DNA of 64,000 nt, taken from the NCBI RefSeq assembly GCF_007997035.1, contig NZ_VOSS01000025.1, positions 62,001 through 126,000 of the forward strand. The letters run 5' to 3'. Below are positions 25,116 to 35,044 of this stretch, in pieces. The stretch is from Ralstonia sp. TCR112 (GTDB taxonomy: Bacteria; Pseudomonadota; Gammaproteobacteria; Burkholderiales; Burkholderiaceae). The notes beneath the pieces were generated by a model. The model saw only the letters and a program-made list of their open reading frames with translations, had not been told where the DNA came from and searched no databases. The first letter of the stretch is position 1; the number at the start of each line of letters is the position of its first letter. The translations under genes and the position numbers were made by a program.

Positions 25116-26053
25116 TGAAAGCGATCCAAGTTGCTGCCTATGGCAGCCCCGACAAGCTGACACTTGCCGAGCTCGACGACCCCGTGCCGGGCGACAACGA
25201 AGTACTGATCGATGTCGCCGCGGCGTCGGTGAATCCCATCGACTGGAAAATCGTCAGTGGTGCCATGAAGGCATTCATTCCGCTGCCACTACCGTTCACG
25301 CCCGGCGTGGACGCTGCAGGCACCGTCATCGCAGTGGGCCGCAACGTCACGGCGCTGAAGCGCGGTGACGAAGTGATGGGCTTTATCGGGATCGTCGGCG
25401 CATACGCCACGCGCGTCGTCGTCGAAGCGAGCCGGCTCGCGCGCAAACCAGCGTCTCTGGATTTCACAAGCGCGGCCGCCATCCCCGCAGCGTCGTTGAC
25501 GGCGTGGCAGGCGCTGCATGAGCACGGCGCCTTGCGTGCCGGGCAGTCTGTGCTGATCCATGGCGCCGCGGGCGGCATCGGAAGCGCGGCAGTGCAGCTC
25601 GCCAGATTGGCCGGCGCCTATGTCATCGGCACGGCGTCGGGTGCAAATGGCGACTACGTGAAAAGCCTCGGTGCGACCGAGTTCATCGACTACCGTGCTG
25701 ACGATTTCGCAAAACGGGTTGCAGGCGTGGACCTGGTGCTCGACCTCATCGGCGGCGAAACCCAGGCGAAATCATGGTCGGTGCTCAAGCCGGGCGGCAC
25801 GCTGGTATCGACGGTTGCCAAACCGGACCTGGCGCGTGCCCACGAAGCGCAGGCAACGGGCCGCCACTTTGCGACCAGAAGCGACGGGCCGCTGCTCGAG
25901 AACGTGGCCGCGCTCCATGCGTCGGGCGAGATGCGCGTCCACGTCGAGTCGGTCTTTCCGCTGTTCGAAGCGGGCCGCGCATTGGATCTAAGCAGGGCCG
26001 GCCACGTGCGGGGCAAAGTCGTCCTCGACGCGACCGCATCAAAGACGGCTTAG
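25115..26053 (+). CDS. NADPH:quinone oxidoreductase-like MDR enzyme
   Basis: 312 residues. It belongs to the zinc-free medium-chain dehydrogenase/reductase family: MKAIQVAAYGSPDKL at the start, ASVNPIDWKIVSG, TPGVDAAGTVIAVG, and the NADPH-binding VLIHGAAGGIGSAAVQLAR near residue 148. Structural zinc cysteines are absent. It would reduce quinones or enones with NADPH in the cytosol. It ends the doxX run. Its stop is a few bases from that of the AraC gene on the opposite strand (convergent, 4-base overlap). Confidence 0.87.
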   Translation: MKAIQVAAYGSPDKLTLAELDDPVPGDNEVLIDVAAASVNPIDWKIVSGAMKAFIPLPLPFTPGVDAAGTVIAVGRNVTALKRGDEVMGFIGIVGAYATRVVVEASRLARKPASLDFTSAAAIPAASLTAWQALHEHGALRAGQSVLIHGAAGGIGSAAVQLARLAGAYVIGTASGANGDYVKSLGATEFIDYRADDFAKRVAGVDLVLDLIGGETQAKSWSVLKPGGTLVSTVAKPDLARAHEAQATGRHFATRSDGPLLENVAALHASGEMRVHVESVFPLFEAGRALDLSRAGHVRGKVVLDATASKTA

Positions 26054-26976
26054 GTACCAAAGTGAACTGCCGGAGATAGGGAGAAGGACTCGCGCATGTC
26101 GCGTGCCTCCTCCACCGGCGTTCTTCCAAAAAGGCGCTTGAACTCCCGGCTGAACTGCGACGTACTTTCATAGCCGACGCGTCCTGCCGCCGCAGCGGCG
26201 GTGAGGCCGTCGCGAATCATCATGAGGCGCGCATGATGGAGCCGCGTGGACTTGATGTACTGAATCGGCGACGTCTGTGTCACCACGCGGAAGTTGGCGT
26301 GGAATGCCGGCACGCTCATGCCGGCTTCTTCGGCAAGACGGGGCACGTTCAGCGGAGAAGCATAGTCGGCGTGGATGCGCTTGAGCGCCTTTGCCACGCG
26401 GCCGAATCGCCCGTGGTGCCCGAGCGCGGCGCATAACGCACCGCCTTGGGCGCCCGCCAGCACCCGATAGCAGATCTCCCGCACCAGGCCCGGCCCGAGA
26501 ATGTGTGCATCCATCGGCACCGTCAAGGCTTCGAGCAACCGCACGGTTGCATCTGCGAGCGGGTCGTCAAGCGGTGTCGACACGATGCCGTTTGGCGCCG
26601 CGTCCGGTAGACGTCCGAACGCGCCGATCTGCGTGATCAGGTCGCTGAGCTCGAGCAGGTCGAGGCGAATCGACACGGCAAGCATCGGTTCCTCGCGCGA
26701 TGCCTGGGTTTCGGTCGAGAACGGCAGCGGCACGGACAGCACGAGGTAGTGCTGCGCATCGTAAATGTAGACGTCGTTGCCAAGGAACCCGAGCTTGCGG
26801 CCCTGGCACACGATCACGATGCTGGGTTCGTACAGCACCGGCGTGCGCCCAAGGGGCCGGTCCGAACGCATCAGCCGCACGCTGTCCAGCGCCGACTGCG
26901 TATATCCCTCGCTCGGTGCCAGCTTCTCGATGAGGCGGACCATCTTGACGGACGCAAGAGAGCGGTTCTTCGACAC
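26050..26976 (-). CDS. AraC-family transcriptional regulator
   Basis: 308 residues from GTG 26976. This start is chosen over upstream candidates because AGGAGG stands six bases before it, and the upstream frame is not protein-like. The AraC_N ligand-binding domain (VLYEPSIVIVCQGRK, then YLVLSVPLPF) is followed by the double HTH with VPRLAEEAGMSVPAFHANFR and VGYESTSQFSREFKRLFG. It is divergent from the first SDR gene (249-base spacer), which is probably its target. Related AraC_N regulators often control SDR or aldehyde-handling genes. Confidence 0.88.
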   Translation of the reverse strand: MSKNRSLASVKMVRLIEKLAPSEGYTQSALDSVRLMRSDRPLGRTPVLYEPSIVIVCQGRKLGFLGNDVYIYDAQHYLVLSVPLPFSTETQASREEPMLAVSIRLDLLELSDLITQIGAFGRLPDAAPNGIVSTPLDDPLADATVRLLEALTVPMDAHILGPGLVREICYRVLAGAQGGALCAALGHHGRFGRVAKALKRIHADYASPLNVPRLAEEAGMSVPAFHANFRVVTQTSPIQYIKSTRLHHARLMMIRDGLTAAAAAGRVGYESTSQFSREFKRLFGRTPVEEARDMRESFSLSPAVHFGT

Positions 26977-27042
26977 GACAAACCTCCTGTTGCTTGCTAC
27001 ACGCGCCATTCTAGCTTCACGGTGAATGCGCCGCCGGCCAAT

Positions 27043-27106
27043 TGATAGGAATAGGCAATAACGGCATCGGTCCGTGTATTCGCGCAACCTCACCGCGTTC
27101 CTATCA
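27043..27106. promoter_or_regulatory. Candidate AraC operator pair
   Basis: A 9-base element TGATAGGAA (27043-27051) recurs inverted as TTCCTATCA (27098-27106), centres 55 bases apart, in the spacer between the AraC gene and the first SDR. A shorter copy GATAGGAG lies at 27210-27217 and overlaps the SDR ribosome-binding site. Confidence 0.5.
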
Positions 27107-27225
27107 TTCCATCACCGGCCGACGAGAAATACCGCTTCGTATCACGGTGTAACGTGCATCGGACATGGGGTGGGCGGGCTCGAACAGCAGCGGCCAGTTC
27201 ATCGCCAACGATAGGAGTATGCAAT

Positions 27226-27966
27226 ATGGAAACTGTCTCAAACCAGTCCAAAGTCATTCTGATCACCGGCGCAAGCAGCGGGATCGGCGAGGGCGCGGCC
27301 CGCTTGCTTGCCGCACAGGGACATCGCGTCGTGATCGGCGCTCGCCGTACCGACAGGCTCGCGCGGCTCGCCGAATCGATCGAGGCGTCAGGCGGCGCCA
27401 TTCGCTATCGCGAGCTCGACGTGACCTCCGCCGACGACGTGGCCGCATTTGCTCGCTTCGCGCTCGATGCGTTCGGCCGCATCGACGTGCTGGTCAACAA
27501 TGCGGGCGTGATGCCGCTTTCGCCGCTCAACGCGCTGAAGGTGGAGGAGTGGAATCGGATGATCGACGTGAACATCCGCGGCGTGCTGCATGGCATCGCG
27601 GCGGTGCTGCCAACGATGGAAGCGCAAGGACGCGGACAGATCATCAATATTTCGTCGATCGGCGGCCTTTCCGTGTCGCCCACGGCCGCCGTCTACTGCG
27701 CGACCAAGTTTGCCGTGCGTGCCATCTCGGACGGCCTGCGCCAGGAAACCGACAAGATCCGCGTGACCGTGATCTGTCCCGGCGTCGTGGAGTCCGAGCT
27801 GGCTGACTCGATCTCGGACGATACCGCACGGGCCGCCATGCAGACGTTCCGACGCATCGCGATCACACCCGACGCCATCGCGCGTGCGATTGCTTACGCG
27901 GTGGAGCAGCCGGCCGATGTCGACGTCAGCGAGATCGTCGTGCGGCCGACGGCGAGCCCGTTCTGA
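27226..27966 (+). CDS. Short-chain dehydrogenase/reductase (SDR 1)
   Basis: 246 residues from ATG 27226 with TAGGAG upstream. Classical SDR: nucleotide motif TGASSGIGEGAAR near residue 14, VLVNNAGVMPLSPL near 88, and the catalytic Ser-Tyr-Lys set in NISSIGGLSVSPTAAVYCATK. The LITGASSGIG start with an Arg after the first strand (ARRTDRL) suggests NADP preference. The substrate is unknown. It is the first of three SDR genes in the same direction, downstream of the divergent AraC regulator. Confidence 0.88.
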   Translation: METVSNQSKVILITGASSGIGEGAARLLAAQGHRVVIGARRTDRLARLAESIEASGGAIRYRELDVTSADDVAAFARFALDAFGRIDVLVNNAGVMPLSPLNALKVEEWNRMIDVNIRGVLHGIAAVLPTMEAQGRGQIINISSIGGLSVSPTAAVYCATKFAVRAISDGLRQETDKIRVTVICPGVVESELADSISDDTARAAMQTFRRIAITPDAIARAIAYAVEQPADVDVSEIVVRPTASPF

Positions 27967-28011
27967 GTCATCGATGGCAGCAGCCAACCCATCCCGATCC
28001 AGGAGCACACC

Positions 28012-28737
28012 ATGACATCACCCAGCACCGCAAGCGGCGCCTTCGCAGGCAAGGTCGCCATCGTTACCGGCGCAGCCAGCGGCATCGGCCTCGCCACGAC
28101 CGAACTGCTGCATGCCGAAGGCGCAAACGTGATCGCCGTGGGGCGCGGCAGCAACGTGGAAGCGCTGGCCCGCCCGGGCATCGTTCCGCTCGTCGCCGAC
28201 GTGTCGCGCGAGGAAAGCGCCGTGCGCGCCGTGGCGACGGCCATCGAGCGGTTCGGCAGGCTCGACATTCTGGTCAACAACGCGGCGGTCATCATCAACA
28301 AGCCGCTGATCGATATGTCGCTCGACGACTGGAACGGCATTCAGGCCGTCAATGCGACGGGCGCATTCCTGTTCTCGCGCGAAGCCATGCGCGCGATGGT
28401 GCCGGCCAAGGGCGGGGCCATCGTGAACGTGGGTTCCTACGCGTGTTACCAGGCATTTCCGCTGATCTCGGCGTATGCGGCCTCGAAGGGCGCGCTCGCC
28501 CAGTTGACGCGTGCGCTGTCGCTCGAGGCGATCGAACACGGCATCCGCGTCAATGCCGTGGGCTCCGGCGACGTCATCACCAACATTACGAATCACATTC
28601 ATGCGGACGGACAGGCGTTCCTCGCCGAGCACGGAAAGAAGGCGCCCATCCGCCGCGCCGCGCAGCCGAAGGAAATTGCGGAGGTGATCGCATTCCTCGC
28701 GTCGGAGAAGGCCAGCTTCATTGTGGGCGCGTCGTGA
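28012..28737 (+). CDS. Short-chain dehydrogenase/reductase (SDR 2), C-terminus frameshifted
   Basis: 241 residues as read. SDR motifs are TGAASGIGLATTE, ILVNNAAVIINKP and NVGSYACYQAFPLISAYAASK with the catalytic Tyr and Lys. The family ends with a conserved stretch after FIVGA. Here a stop comes at once (FIVGAS-stop), while the expected VVMADGGMSVALP continues in the neighbouring frame to 28772. One base appears missing near 28728-28732. The lost tail is only about 14 residues but includes the conserved DGG; whether this is a real mutation or a sequence error is open. Confidence 0.82.
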   Translation: MTSPSTASGAFAGKVAIVTGAASGIGLATTELLHAEGANVIAVGRGSNVEALARPGIVPLVADVSREESAVRAVATAIERFGRLDILVNNAAVIINKPLIDMSLDDWNGIQAVNATGAFLFSREAMRAMVPAKGGAIVNVGSYACYQAFPLISAYAASKGALAQLTRALSLEAIEHGIRVNAVGSGDVITNITNHIHADGQAFLAEHGKKAPIRRAAQPKEIAEVIAFLASEKASFIVGAS

Positions 28738-28819
28738 TGGCCGACGGCGGCATGAGCGTCGCGTTGCCCTGAACACAGCAATCCATCCAACACCTGACCT
28801 GCAACTGAGGAGGTTCATC

Positions 28820-29668
28820 ATGAAATCCGTATCCCGCACATGGTTTGTCACCGGCGCGTCGAAAGGCGTTGGCCGGAAACTCGTCACCCATTTGCTCGAG
28901 CAAGGCTACAGGGTCGCGGCTACCTCGCGCGCCGCGGCATCGCTGACCGATGTTTTCGGTCGCGCGTCAGACCGCTTTTTGCCGCTGGAGGTCGATCTGA
29001 CGAACGATCGAAGCGTCCAGGATGCAATCGAAAAGACCGTGCAACGGTTCGGCGGTGTCGACGTCGTCGTGAACAACGCCGGATATGCGCAGCAAGGCAC
29101 CGTCGAGGCACTGTCGGACGAGGAGCTTCGCCGGAACTTCGAAGTCAACTTCTTCGCGCCGATGACGGTCATGCGCCATGCATTGCCGCATCTTCGCCGG
29201 CAGCGCAGCGGGCACATCATCAACATCTCGTCCATCGTCGGCTATCACGGCGGATATGCGGGATGGGGCAGCTACGTCGCGAGCAAGTTCGCGCTATCGG
29301 GCGTGACGGAATCCCTCGCGGCGGAAGTCGCCGAACTCGGTATCCGCGCGACGGTCGTGTATCCCGGCCCGGTACGCACCGACTTCCTGTCGAGCGATGC
29401 GCTCGCCGTTGCCAAGCGGCAGATCGACGATTACTCCGAGGCGAAGGCTTCGCTGGACTTGCATCTCGGCACCCTGCACGGCCGCCAGGCCGGCGACCCG
29501 GACAAGCTCGCGCTTCTGATCATCCAGGCTGCAAACGTCGAATCGGCTCCGCTGCACCTGTTCGCCGGCAAGATCGCCAACGAACTCGCGGCTGCCAAGG
29601 CCAGCGCGGTCGAAAAGGACCTGCACGCGTGGAAGGGCTCCTCTGAAGCCACTGATTTCGCGGACTGA
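28820..29668 (+). CDS. Short-chain dehydrogenase/reductase (SDR 3)
   Basis: 282 residues from ATG 28820, with GAGGAGG at 28807-28813. SDR motifs are WFVTGASKGVGRKLV, VVVNNAGYAQQGTV and NISSIVGYHGGYAGWGSYVASK. It is longer than SDRs 1 and 2 and belongs to the group with an extended C-terminal helix region (ANELAAAKASAVEKDLHAWK). Substrate unknown. It ends the accessory run; the next 320 bases contain no gene and then a tRNA. Confidence 0.87.
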   Translation: MKSVSRTWFVTGASKGVGRKLVTHLLEQGYRVAATSRAAASLTDVFGRASDRFLPLEVDLTNDRSVQDAIEKTVQRFGGVDVVVNNAGYAQQGTVEALSDEELRRNFEVNFFAPMTVMRHALPHLRRQRSGHIINISSIVGYHGGYAGWGSYVASKFALSGVTESLAAEVAELGIRATVVYPGPVRTDFLSSDALAVAKRQIDDYSEAKASLDLHLGTLHGRQAGDPDKLALLIIQAANVESAPLHLFAGKIANELAAAKASAVEKDLHAWKGSSEATDFAD

Positions 29669-29951
29669 CCCCGGTGTGGAAATGTCCCGGCTTTGCCGGA
29701 ACGCTGCCCCTCCTGAGGGCGGGAGTGGTTCCTTTCGGTGGAAGGCGTCTGGCGTGCGCGGTTGGGCACGCCAGACGCAATCGGCTATGCGCGGCTCAGC
29801 CAATGGGAGCCGCTATTGCGCAGACGAGGCCGGGCGCAACGGCCCAGCCGATACATCATGGGGGGGCGAGGGGTATGACGGCGAGAGACGTCTCGCGGCC
29901 GATATGGGCAGTGGCGAACTGGCAGTACGCCAGCTTTACGCCCAAAAAGAC
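29669..29951. other. Gene-free stretch with several hairpins
   Basis: No convincing coding frame. It contains CCGG-CTTTG-CCGG just after SDR 3 and a perfect 13-bp stem GCGTCTGGCGTGC (29745-29757) with GCACGCCAGACGC (29766-29778). GCGGCTC (29791-29797) pairs with GAGCCGC (29807-29813), and GCGAGA (29881-29886) with TCTCGC (29891-29896). None is followed by a T run. It may be transcript-stabilising structure, a structured RNA or a remnant. Confidence 0.5.
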
Positions 29952-29977
29952 AAAACCCAAGCACAGGCTTGGGTTTT
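29943..29977 (-). terminator. Rho-independent terminator of tRNA-Thr
   Basis: Stem AAAACCCAAGC (29952-29962) with GCTTGGGTTTT (29967-29977) and a four-base loop. On the minus strand it runs into TTTTGTCTTTTT, 12 bases after the tRNA 3' end. Confidence 0.88.
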
Positions 29978-29988
29978 GCGTGATGTCC

Positions 29989-30064
29989 TGGTGCCGCTGA
30001 CCGGAATCGAACTGGTGACCTTCGCATTACGAATGCGCTGCTCTACCGACTGAGCTACAGCGGC
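29989..30064 (-). tRNA. tRNA-Thr (anticodon CGT)
   Basis: 76 nucleotides with encoded CCA. Acceptor GCCGCTG pairs with CAGCGGC, discriminator A. The D arm has GTAGCTCAG, the anticodon loop TTCGTAA gives CGT, and the T loop is TTCGATT. It decodes ACG. Confidence 0.97.
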
Positions 30065-30077
30065 GTCGGAAACAGCG

Positions 30078-30107
30078 ATTCTAACAGAACTTTTTGTCGC
30101 TCTGCAA
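30078..30107 (-). promoter_or_regulatory. Probable tRNA-Thr promoter
   Basis: On the minus strand TAGAAT (30083-30078) matches five of six -10 bases, 14 bases before the tRNA. A weak -35 candidate TTGCAG lies at 30107-30102 with an 18-base spacer. Confidence 0.5.
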
Positions 30108-30140
30108 GAACCGCGGCAACAACAGTCTTACATGGCGTCG

Positions 30141-31157
30141 TCAGGCCGTTTTTTTGGCTTCGAGGTGATATTGCGTGACGCGATCCACCTCGTTTTTCGA
30201 CCCCAGGACGACCGCCACGCGCTGGTGCAGCTTTTCGGGCTGGATATCCAGAATGCGTTGCTCGCCGTTGGTGGCTGCGCCGCCGGCTTGTTCCACCAGG
30301 AAGGCCATCGGGTTGGCTTCGTACATCAGGCGAAGCTTGCCGGCCTTGCCCGGCTCGCGCTTGTCCCACGGATACATGAAGATGCCGCCGCGCGTGAGGA
30401 TGCGATGCACGTCAGCCACCATCGAGGCGATCCAGCGCATGTTGAAATCCTTGCCGCGCGGGCCTTCGGTGCCGGCCAGGCATTCGTCGATGTAGCGGCG
30501 CACGGGCGGGGCCCAGTGGCGCATGTTCGACATGTTGATGGCGAATTCCTTGGTATCGACCGGAATCTTCACGTCGCGGTGGGTCAGCACGAAGCTGCCG
30601 ACTTCGCGGTCGAGCGTGAACATGTGCACGCCGTTGCCGACGGTCAGTACCAGCGTGGTCTGCGGGCCGTACACGGCATAGCCGGCAGCGACCTGCTTGA
30701 CGCCGGGCTGCATGAAATCGGCTTCCGTCACGGCCTCGCCGGCCTTGGGCATGTGCAGTACCGAGAAGATCGTGCCAATCGACACGTTCACGTCGATGTT
30801 GGACGAGCCGTCGAGCGGATCGAACAGCAGCAGGTATTCGCCCTTCGGATAGCGGTGCGGAATCTCGTAGAACGATTCCATCTCTTCCGAGGCCATGGCG
30901 GCCAGGTTGCCGCCGTACTCGTTCGCTTCGAGCAGGACTTCGTTGGCGATCACGTCCAGCTTCTGCTGGGTTTCGCCTTGCACGTTGCCGGTGCCGGCCG
31001 AGCCGAGCACGCCGGCAAGGGCCCCCTTGTTGACGCTGTGCGAGATCGCCTTGCAGGCGCGCGCCACGACTTCGAGCAGCAGGCGCAGCTCGGCCGGGAT
31101 GGTGTTGTGCTCGCGCTGCTCTTCGATCAGGTAGCGGGTGAGGTTGATGCGCTTCAT
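30141..31157 (-). CDS. fbp: Class I fructose-1,6-bisphosphatase
   Basis: 338 residues from ATG 31157 with AGGAG just upstream. It hydrolyses fructose-1,6-bisphosphate to fructose-6-phosphate in gluconeogenesis. Diagnostic features are [12 protein letters not shown], the metal-binding [23 protein letters not shown] near residue 105-130, and RYIDECLAG with [13 protein letters not shown]. The gene follows pepN on the same strand with a 46-base gap. maeB, another anaplerotic/gluconeogenic enzyme, is nearby on the other strand. Confidence 0.96.
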   Translation of the reverse strand: MKRINLTRYLIEEQREHNTIPAELRLLLEVVARACKAISHSVNKGALAGVLGSAGTGNVQGETQQKLDVIANEVLLEANEYGGNLAAMASEEMESFYEIPHRYPKGEYLLLFDPLDGSSNIDVNVSIGTIFSVLHMPKAGEAVTEADFMQPGVKQVAAGYAVYGPQTTLVLTVGNGVHMFTLDREVGSFVLTHRDVKIPVDTKEFAINMSNMRHWAPPVRRYIDECLAGTEGPRGKDFNMRWIASMVADVHRILTRGGIFMYPWDKREPGKAGKLRLMYEANPMAFLVEQAGGAATNGEQRILDIQPEKLHQRVAVVLGSKNEVDRVTQYHLEAKKTA

Positions 31158-31203
31158 GGGTTCTCCTGAGACGGGCGCGATTTTACGATACAAGCGGTGA
31201 CAT

Positions 31204-33918
31204 TCAGGCCAGCGCCTTGCCGACGATCTCGCGCACGTCGCGCGAGAGGCTCGGATGTGCCGCCACGCGCTTGAGCGCGTCCTGCATGGCGTCGCGCAGC
31301 GTGGGCACGTACTTGCGCCAGCGGTCCAGCGCGCGTGCCAGGCGGGCAGAGACCTGCGGGTTGATGGCGTCGAGCGCGAGCACCTGCTCGGCCCAGAACG
31401 CATAGCCGGAACCATCGGCGGCATGGAATTGCGCGGGGTTGCCGGAGCAGAAGCTGAAGATGAGCGAACGCGCCCGGTTCGGGTTGCGCAGCGTGAAGGC
31501 GGGGTGTGCCATCAGCGCGCGCACGGTGGCGAGCGTCGGCTTGCCTGCGGCGCCGGGCTGCATGGCCTGCAGCGAGAACCATTTGTCGATGACGAGGGCG
31601 TCGTCGGCAAAGCGCGTGTAGAAATCGGCCAGTGCGGCTTCGCGGCCGGGGGCGTAGCTGTTGACCATCGCCGAGAGGGCGCCCATGCGGTCGGTCATGT
31701 TGGTGGCGCCGGCATATTGCTGTTCGGCCAGGGCCAGCGCCTCGGAGGCTTCGGTTTCCACCAGATAGCCGAGGGCGATGTTCTTGAGGGCGCGCTTGCC
31801 TGCAGATACCGCATCGGGCGAGTAGGGCCCCTCGGTCTGGTTGTCCTGATAGGCACGCAGCAACTCTGCGTTGAGCTTCTCTGCCAGCGTGCGGCGCAGC
31901 GTGCGGCGTGCGGTGTGAATGGCGGCCGGGTCTGCCACGTCCATGCGCTCGGCCAGGTAACTTTCGGCGGGGAGGATCAGCATCTGCTCGCGGAAGGCTG
32001 GATCAAGCGACGTGTCGGCGACCACGGCACGCAGGGCTTCGACCAACGCTGGGTCGACCGCCGGTGCGCGGCCGTGCTGGATGTCCGCAACCATGCGCAG
32101 CAGGGTGTCGGTGGCCAGGCGCTGGCCGGCTTCCCAGCGGTTGAACGGGTCGGAATCGTGCGCGAGCTGGAACGTGAGCTGCTCCGTCGTATAACCGTAT
32201 TCGACGATCACCGGCGCCGAGAAATTGCGCAGCAGCGAGGGCAACGGCGCTTCGGCCACATCTTCGAAGACGAAGGTCTGCTTGGTTTCGGTGAAGTCCA
32301 GCACGCGGGTGGTCACCGGCGAGGGCGATGCGGCCTCGCCACGCAAACGCAGCGGCAAGTCGCGGCCGTTCTTGTCGATCAGGCCGATCGCAAACGGAAT
32401 GTGGAACGGTTGCTTCTGGATGCCGCTGTTGACTTCGATGCCGACCGGCTCGCAACGCTGGCGCAGCGTGAGCGTGTAGGTATGCGTGGCGGCATCGTGG
32501 TGGCCTTCGACTGCCACGACCGGCGTGCCGGCCTGGCTGTACCAGCGGCCGAATTGCGTGAGGTCGCGGCCGTTGGCATCGGCCATGGCGGCGCGGAAAT
32601 CGTCGCAGGTGACGGCATGGCCGTCGTGACGCTGGAAGTACAGGTCCATGCCCTTGCGGAAACCGTCGCGGCCGAGCAGCGTCTGGTACATGCGCACGAC
32701 TTCCGCGCCTTTTTCGTACACCGTGACGGTGTAGAAGTTGTTGATTTCTTCGTAGCTGTCGGGCCGCACCGGGTGGGCCATCGGGCCCGCATCTTCTGGA
32801 AACTGCGCCTGGCGCAGCACACGCACGTCTTCGATGCGCTTGACGGCGCGGGCGCTGGCAGCCGCGGCTTCATTGCCGGCTTGGGCGGCCGCTTGTGCCG
32901 CCATATCGGCGGAAAACTCCTGATCGCGGAACACCGTCAGGCCTTCCTTCAGGCTCAACTGGAACCAGTCACGGCAGGTGACGCGGTTGCCCGTCCAGTT
33001 GTGAAAGTATTCGTGGCCGACCACCGATTCGATGTTGGCGAAGTCAACGTCGGTGGCCGTCTCTGCATTGGCCAGCACGTACTTCGTGTTGAAGATGTTC
33101 AGGCCCTTGTTCTCCATCGCGCCCATGTTGAAGTCGCCCACGGCGACGATCATGAAGCGGTCGAGATCCAGCTCCAGGCCGAAGCGGCGCTCGTCCCAGT
33201 GGATGGAGTGGATGAGCGAATCCATTGCGTGGCGCGTCTTGCCCAAGTCTTGCGCTTCCACCCAGACCTGCAGCAGCTTCTCTTTGCCCGAGGCGGACTG
33301 GATGCGTTCTTCAATGCACTCGAGCTTGCCCGCCACCAGCGCGAACAGGTACGACGGCTTCTTGAACGGATCGTGCCACACCGCTTCGTGGCGGCCGTCC
33401 GGCAGGTCGCGCTCCGCCACGAGGTTGCCGTTGGACAGCAGCACCGGATAATCCGCTTTCGATGCGCGCAGCGTGACGGTGTAGACGGTCATCACGTCCG
33501 GGCGGTCGAGGAAGTAGGTGATCTTGCGGAAGCCCTCTGCCTCGCACTGCGTGAAGAAGTTGCCGTTGGAAACGTACAGACCCATCAGCGACGAGTTGGC
33601 GGCGGGATTGCAGTACGTGGTGAGTTCCAGCGTGAAGCTGGCGCCGACATCGGCCGGCACGGCATCGATGGTGAGCGTGTCGCCGGAGGCCTGCAGGCCG
33701 GATAGCGCCTTGCCGTCGACCGTTGCGCCCGCCAGCTCCAGCCCTTCACCCGCCAGCACGAGCGGCTTGCCGGCATCCGTGCGCGTCATGCGCATGCGGT
33801 TGACGACACGGGTGCGCTCGGGCACGAGATCGATCTCCAGGGCCACTTCGTCAATGCGGAAAGCGGGCGCGGTGTAGTCCTTGCGGTAAATCGTGACGGC
33901 GGTATCGGTGCGCAACAT
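31204..33918 (-). CDS. pepN: Aminopeptidase N (M1 zinc metallopeptidase)
   Basis: 904 residues from ATG 33918, with AAGGA about eight bases upstream; an ATG at 33927 is the alternative. It removes N-terminal residues from peptides in the cytosol. The substrate-recognition motif GAMEN lies near residue 265. The zinc motif HEYFH is near residue 301, with the third ligand Glu in [13 protein letters not shown]. The long C-terminal helical domain is complete and ends in [10 protein letters not shown]. Length is slightly above the E. coli enzyme (870). Confidence 0.95.
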   Translation of the reverse strand: MLRTDTAVTIYRKDYTAPAFRIDEVALEIDLVPERTRVVNRMRMTRTDAGKPLVLAGEGLELAGATVDGKALSGLQASGDTLTIDAVPADVGASFTLELTTYCNPAANSSLMGLYVSNGNFFTQCEAEGFRKITYFLDRPDVMTVYTVTLRASKADYPVLLSNGNLVAERDLPDGRHEAVWHDPFKKPSYLFALVAGKLECIEERIQSASGKEKLLQVWVEAQDLGKTRHAMDSLIHSIHWDERRFGLELDLDRFMIVAVGDFNMGAMENKGLNIFNTKYVLANAETATDVDFANIESVVGHEYFHNWTGNRVTCRDWFQLSLKEGLTVFRDQEFSADMAAQAAAQAGNEAAAASARAVKRIEDVRVLRQAQFPEDAGPMAHPVRPDSYEEINNFYTVTVYEKGAEVVRMYQTLLGRDGFRKGMDLYFQRHDGHAVTCDDFRAAMADANGRDLTQFGRWYSQAGTPVVAVEGHHDAATHTYTLTLRQRCEPVGIEVNSGIQKQPFHIPFAIGLIDKNGRDLPLRLRGEAASPSPVTTRVLDFTETKQTFVFEDVAEAPLPSLLRNFSAPVIVEYGYTTEQLTFQLAHDSDPFNRWEAGQRLATDTLLRMVADIQHGRAPAVDPALVEALRAVVADTSLDPAFREQMLILPAESYLAERMDVADPAAIHTARRTLRRTLAEKLNAELLRAYQDNQTEGPYSPDAVSAGKRALKNIALGYLVETEASEALALAEQQYAGATNMTDRMGALSAMVNSYAPGREAALADFYTRFADDALVIDKWFSLQAMQPGAAGKPTLATVRALMAHPAFTLRNPNRARSLIFSFCSGNPAQFHAADGSGYAFWAEQVLALDAINPQVSARLARALDRWRKYVPTLRDAMQDALKRVAAHPSLSRDVREIVGKALA

Positions 33919-34080
33919 CGGTAACATCCTTATCTGCGTTGTCTGCGGTCGCAAAAGGCCATTGTACTCAGGCGCTTGGCGGGAATCTTCCGCGGCAGGC
34001 GTCACTCTGAGTAACAGACCGCGGGTGGCCTGTTTCCGGGGCCCGCGGCCATCTGTCTGATTGAGAGTAGGGGATTTTCT

Positions 34081-34749
34081 ATGTGGAAATGGATCAAGTC
34101 ATCGCGCGTCTGGCCGATGGCCGGCGCGTTGATGGCGGCCAGCCTCCTGGCGGGCTGTGCGAGCACGGTCACCAGTCAGGTGACGGCGTTCCGGCAGCCC
34201 GGCTGGACCGACACCCCGCCGCGCACCTATGCCTTCGAACGCACCGCAACGCAGCAAAATGACCTGGAACGCCAGACCTACGAGGCCTGGACATCAGACC
34301 AGCTGGCCGCTCACGGCTTCACGAGCGTGTCGCGTGCCAGCGCGCGCTATGTGGTCCGGCTGGACTATTCGACCGCCACGCGACTCGTGCAGGTGCGCCA
34401 GCCCGTGTATCCCGATCCGTACTGGGGGCCCGGGCCTTGGGGGCCGTGGCGCGGTCCTTGGGGGCCCTGGGGCCCGTGGGGACCGCAATACGTAGAGACC
34501 AACGTGCAGGTGCCGTTCTATGCCTATCACGTGGAAATTGACGAGGCAGCCACCGGCAAGCGCGTCTATCAGGTGACCGCGCAAACGCAGGGTGGGGATG
34601 GCTCCCTGACTGCTGTGATGCCTTATCTGGTACGCAGCGCGTTTGCCAATTTCCCGGCGCCGAATGCGCAGCCCATCTTCGTGGAACTGCCGATTGATCC
34701 ATCGGTGAAACCGGCAGCGAAACCAGCATCCGGGCCGGCACCTAAGTAG
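34081..34749 (+). CDS. DUF4136 domain lipoprotein
   Basis: 222 residues. The signal peptide ends in lipobox LLAGC (Cys near residue 26), so this is a lipoprotein. DUF4136-type features are the early RTYAFERT and the late YLVRSAFANFP. Between them lies a low-complexity insert of Gly-Pro-Trp units (WGPGPWGPWRGPWGPW, residues ~118-135). Function is unknown; family members sit in the periplasm or outer membrane. It is divergent from pepN. Confidence 0.85.
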   Translation: MWKWIKSSRVWPMAGALMAASLLAGCASTVTSQVTAFRQPGWTDTPPRTYAFERTATQQNDLERQTYEAWTSDQLAAHGFTSVSRASARYVVRLDYSTATRLVQVRQPVYPDPYWGPGPWGPWRGPWGPWGPWGPQYVETNVQVPFYAYHVEIDEAATGKRVYQVTAQTQGGDGSLTAVMPYLVRSAFANFPAPNAQPIFVELPIDPSVKPAAKPASGPAPK

Positions 34750-35044
34750 TGCGCCCGGGTGGGTTTTGGCCGGCGGTCTACGTTAGAATGCGTGACCTAA
34801 TTTGTAGGCCGCCAGCCGTACCCCGCTTGAGCGTTGTCACTTCATCCCGTCTCGCGCCGACCGCCACCCCTGGCCGGCGCTGCCTCCGCCCCGTCGCTAC
34901 CCTCCTGACGGTGCTGCGCAACGCGTGCGGCCTCGCCCCCGGTTTCTCTCTGTTCCCACTGTTTTTCGCCACTTCGTCTCAGGGAGTTTCTGCCTGAGCG
35001 CATGTGCGCCTCGTCTGCGGAACTCCCCATCAGGATTCATTGCT

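Noticed and set aside
26977..27093. Longer N-terminus for the AraC regulator
   Set aside because: Arg/Cys-rich, not protein-like, and a perfect AGGAGG precedes the GTG at 26976.
29989..30064. tRNA-Thr as a proven attachment site of a mobile island
   Set aside because: No integrase gene and no duplicated tRNA end could be seen in the window, so only a weak suggestion remains.
31255..33705. 816-residue open frame antisense to pepN
   Set aside because: Composition is shadow-like and the real aminopeptidase with all active-site motifs is on the other strand.
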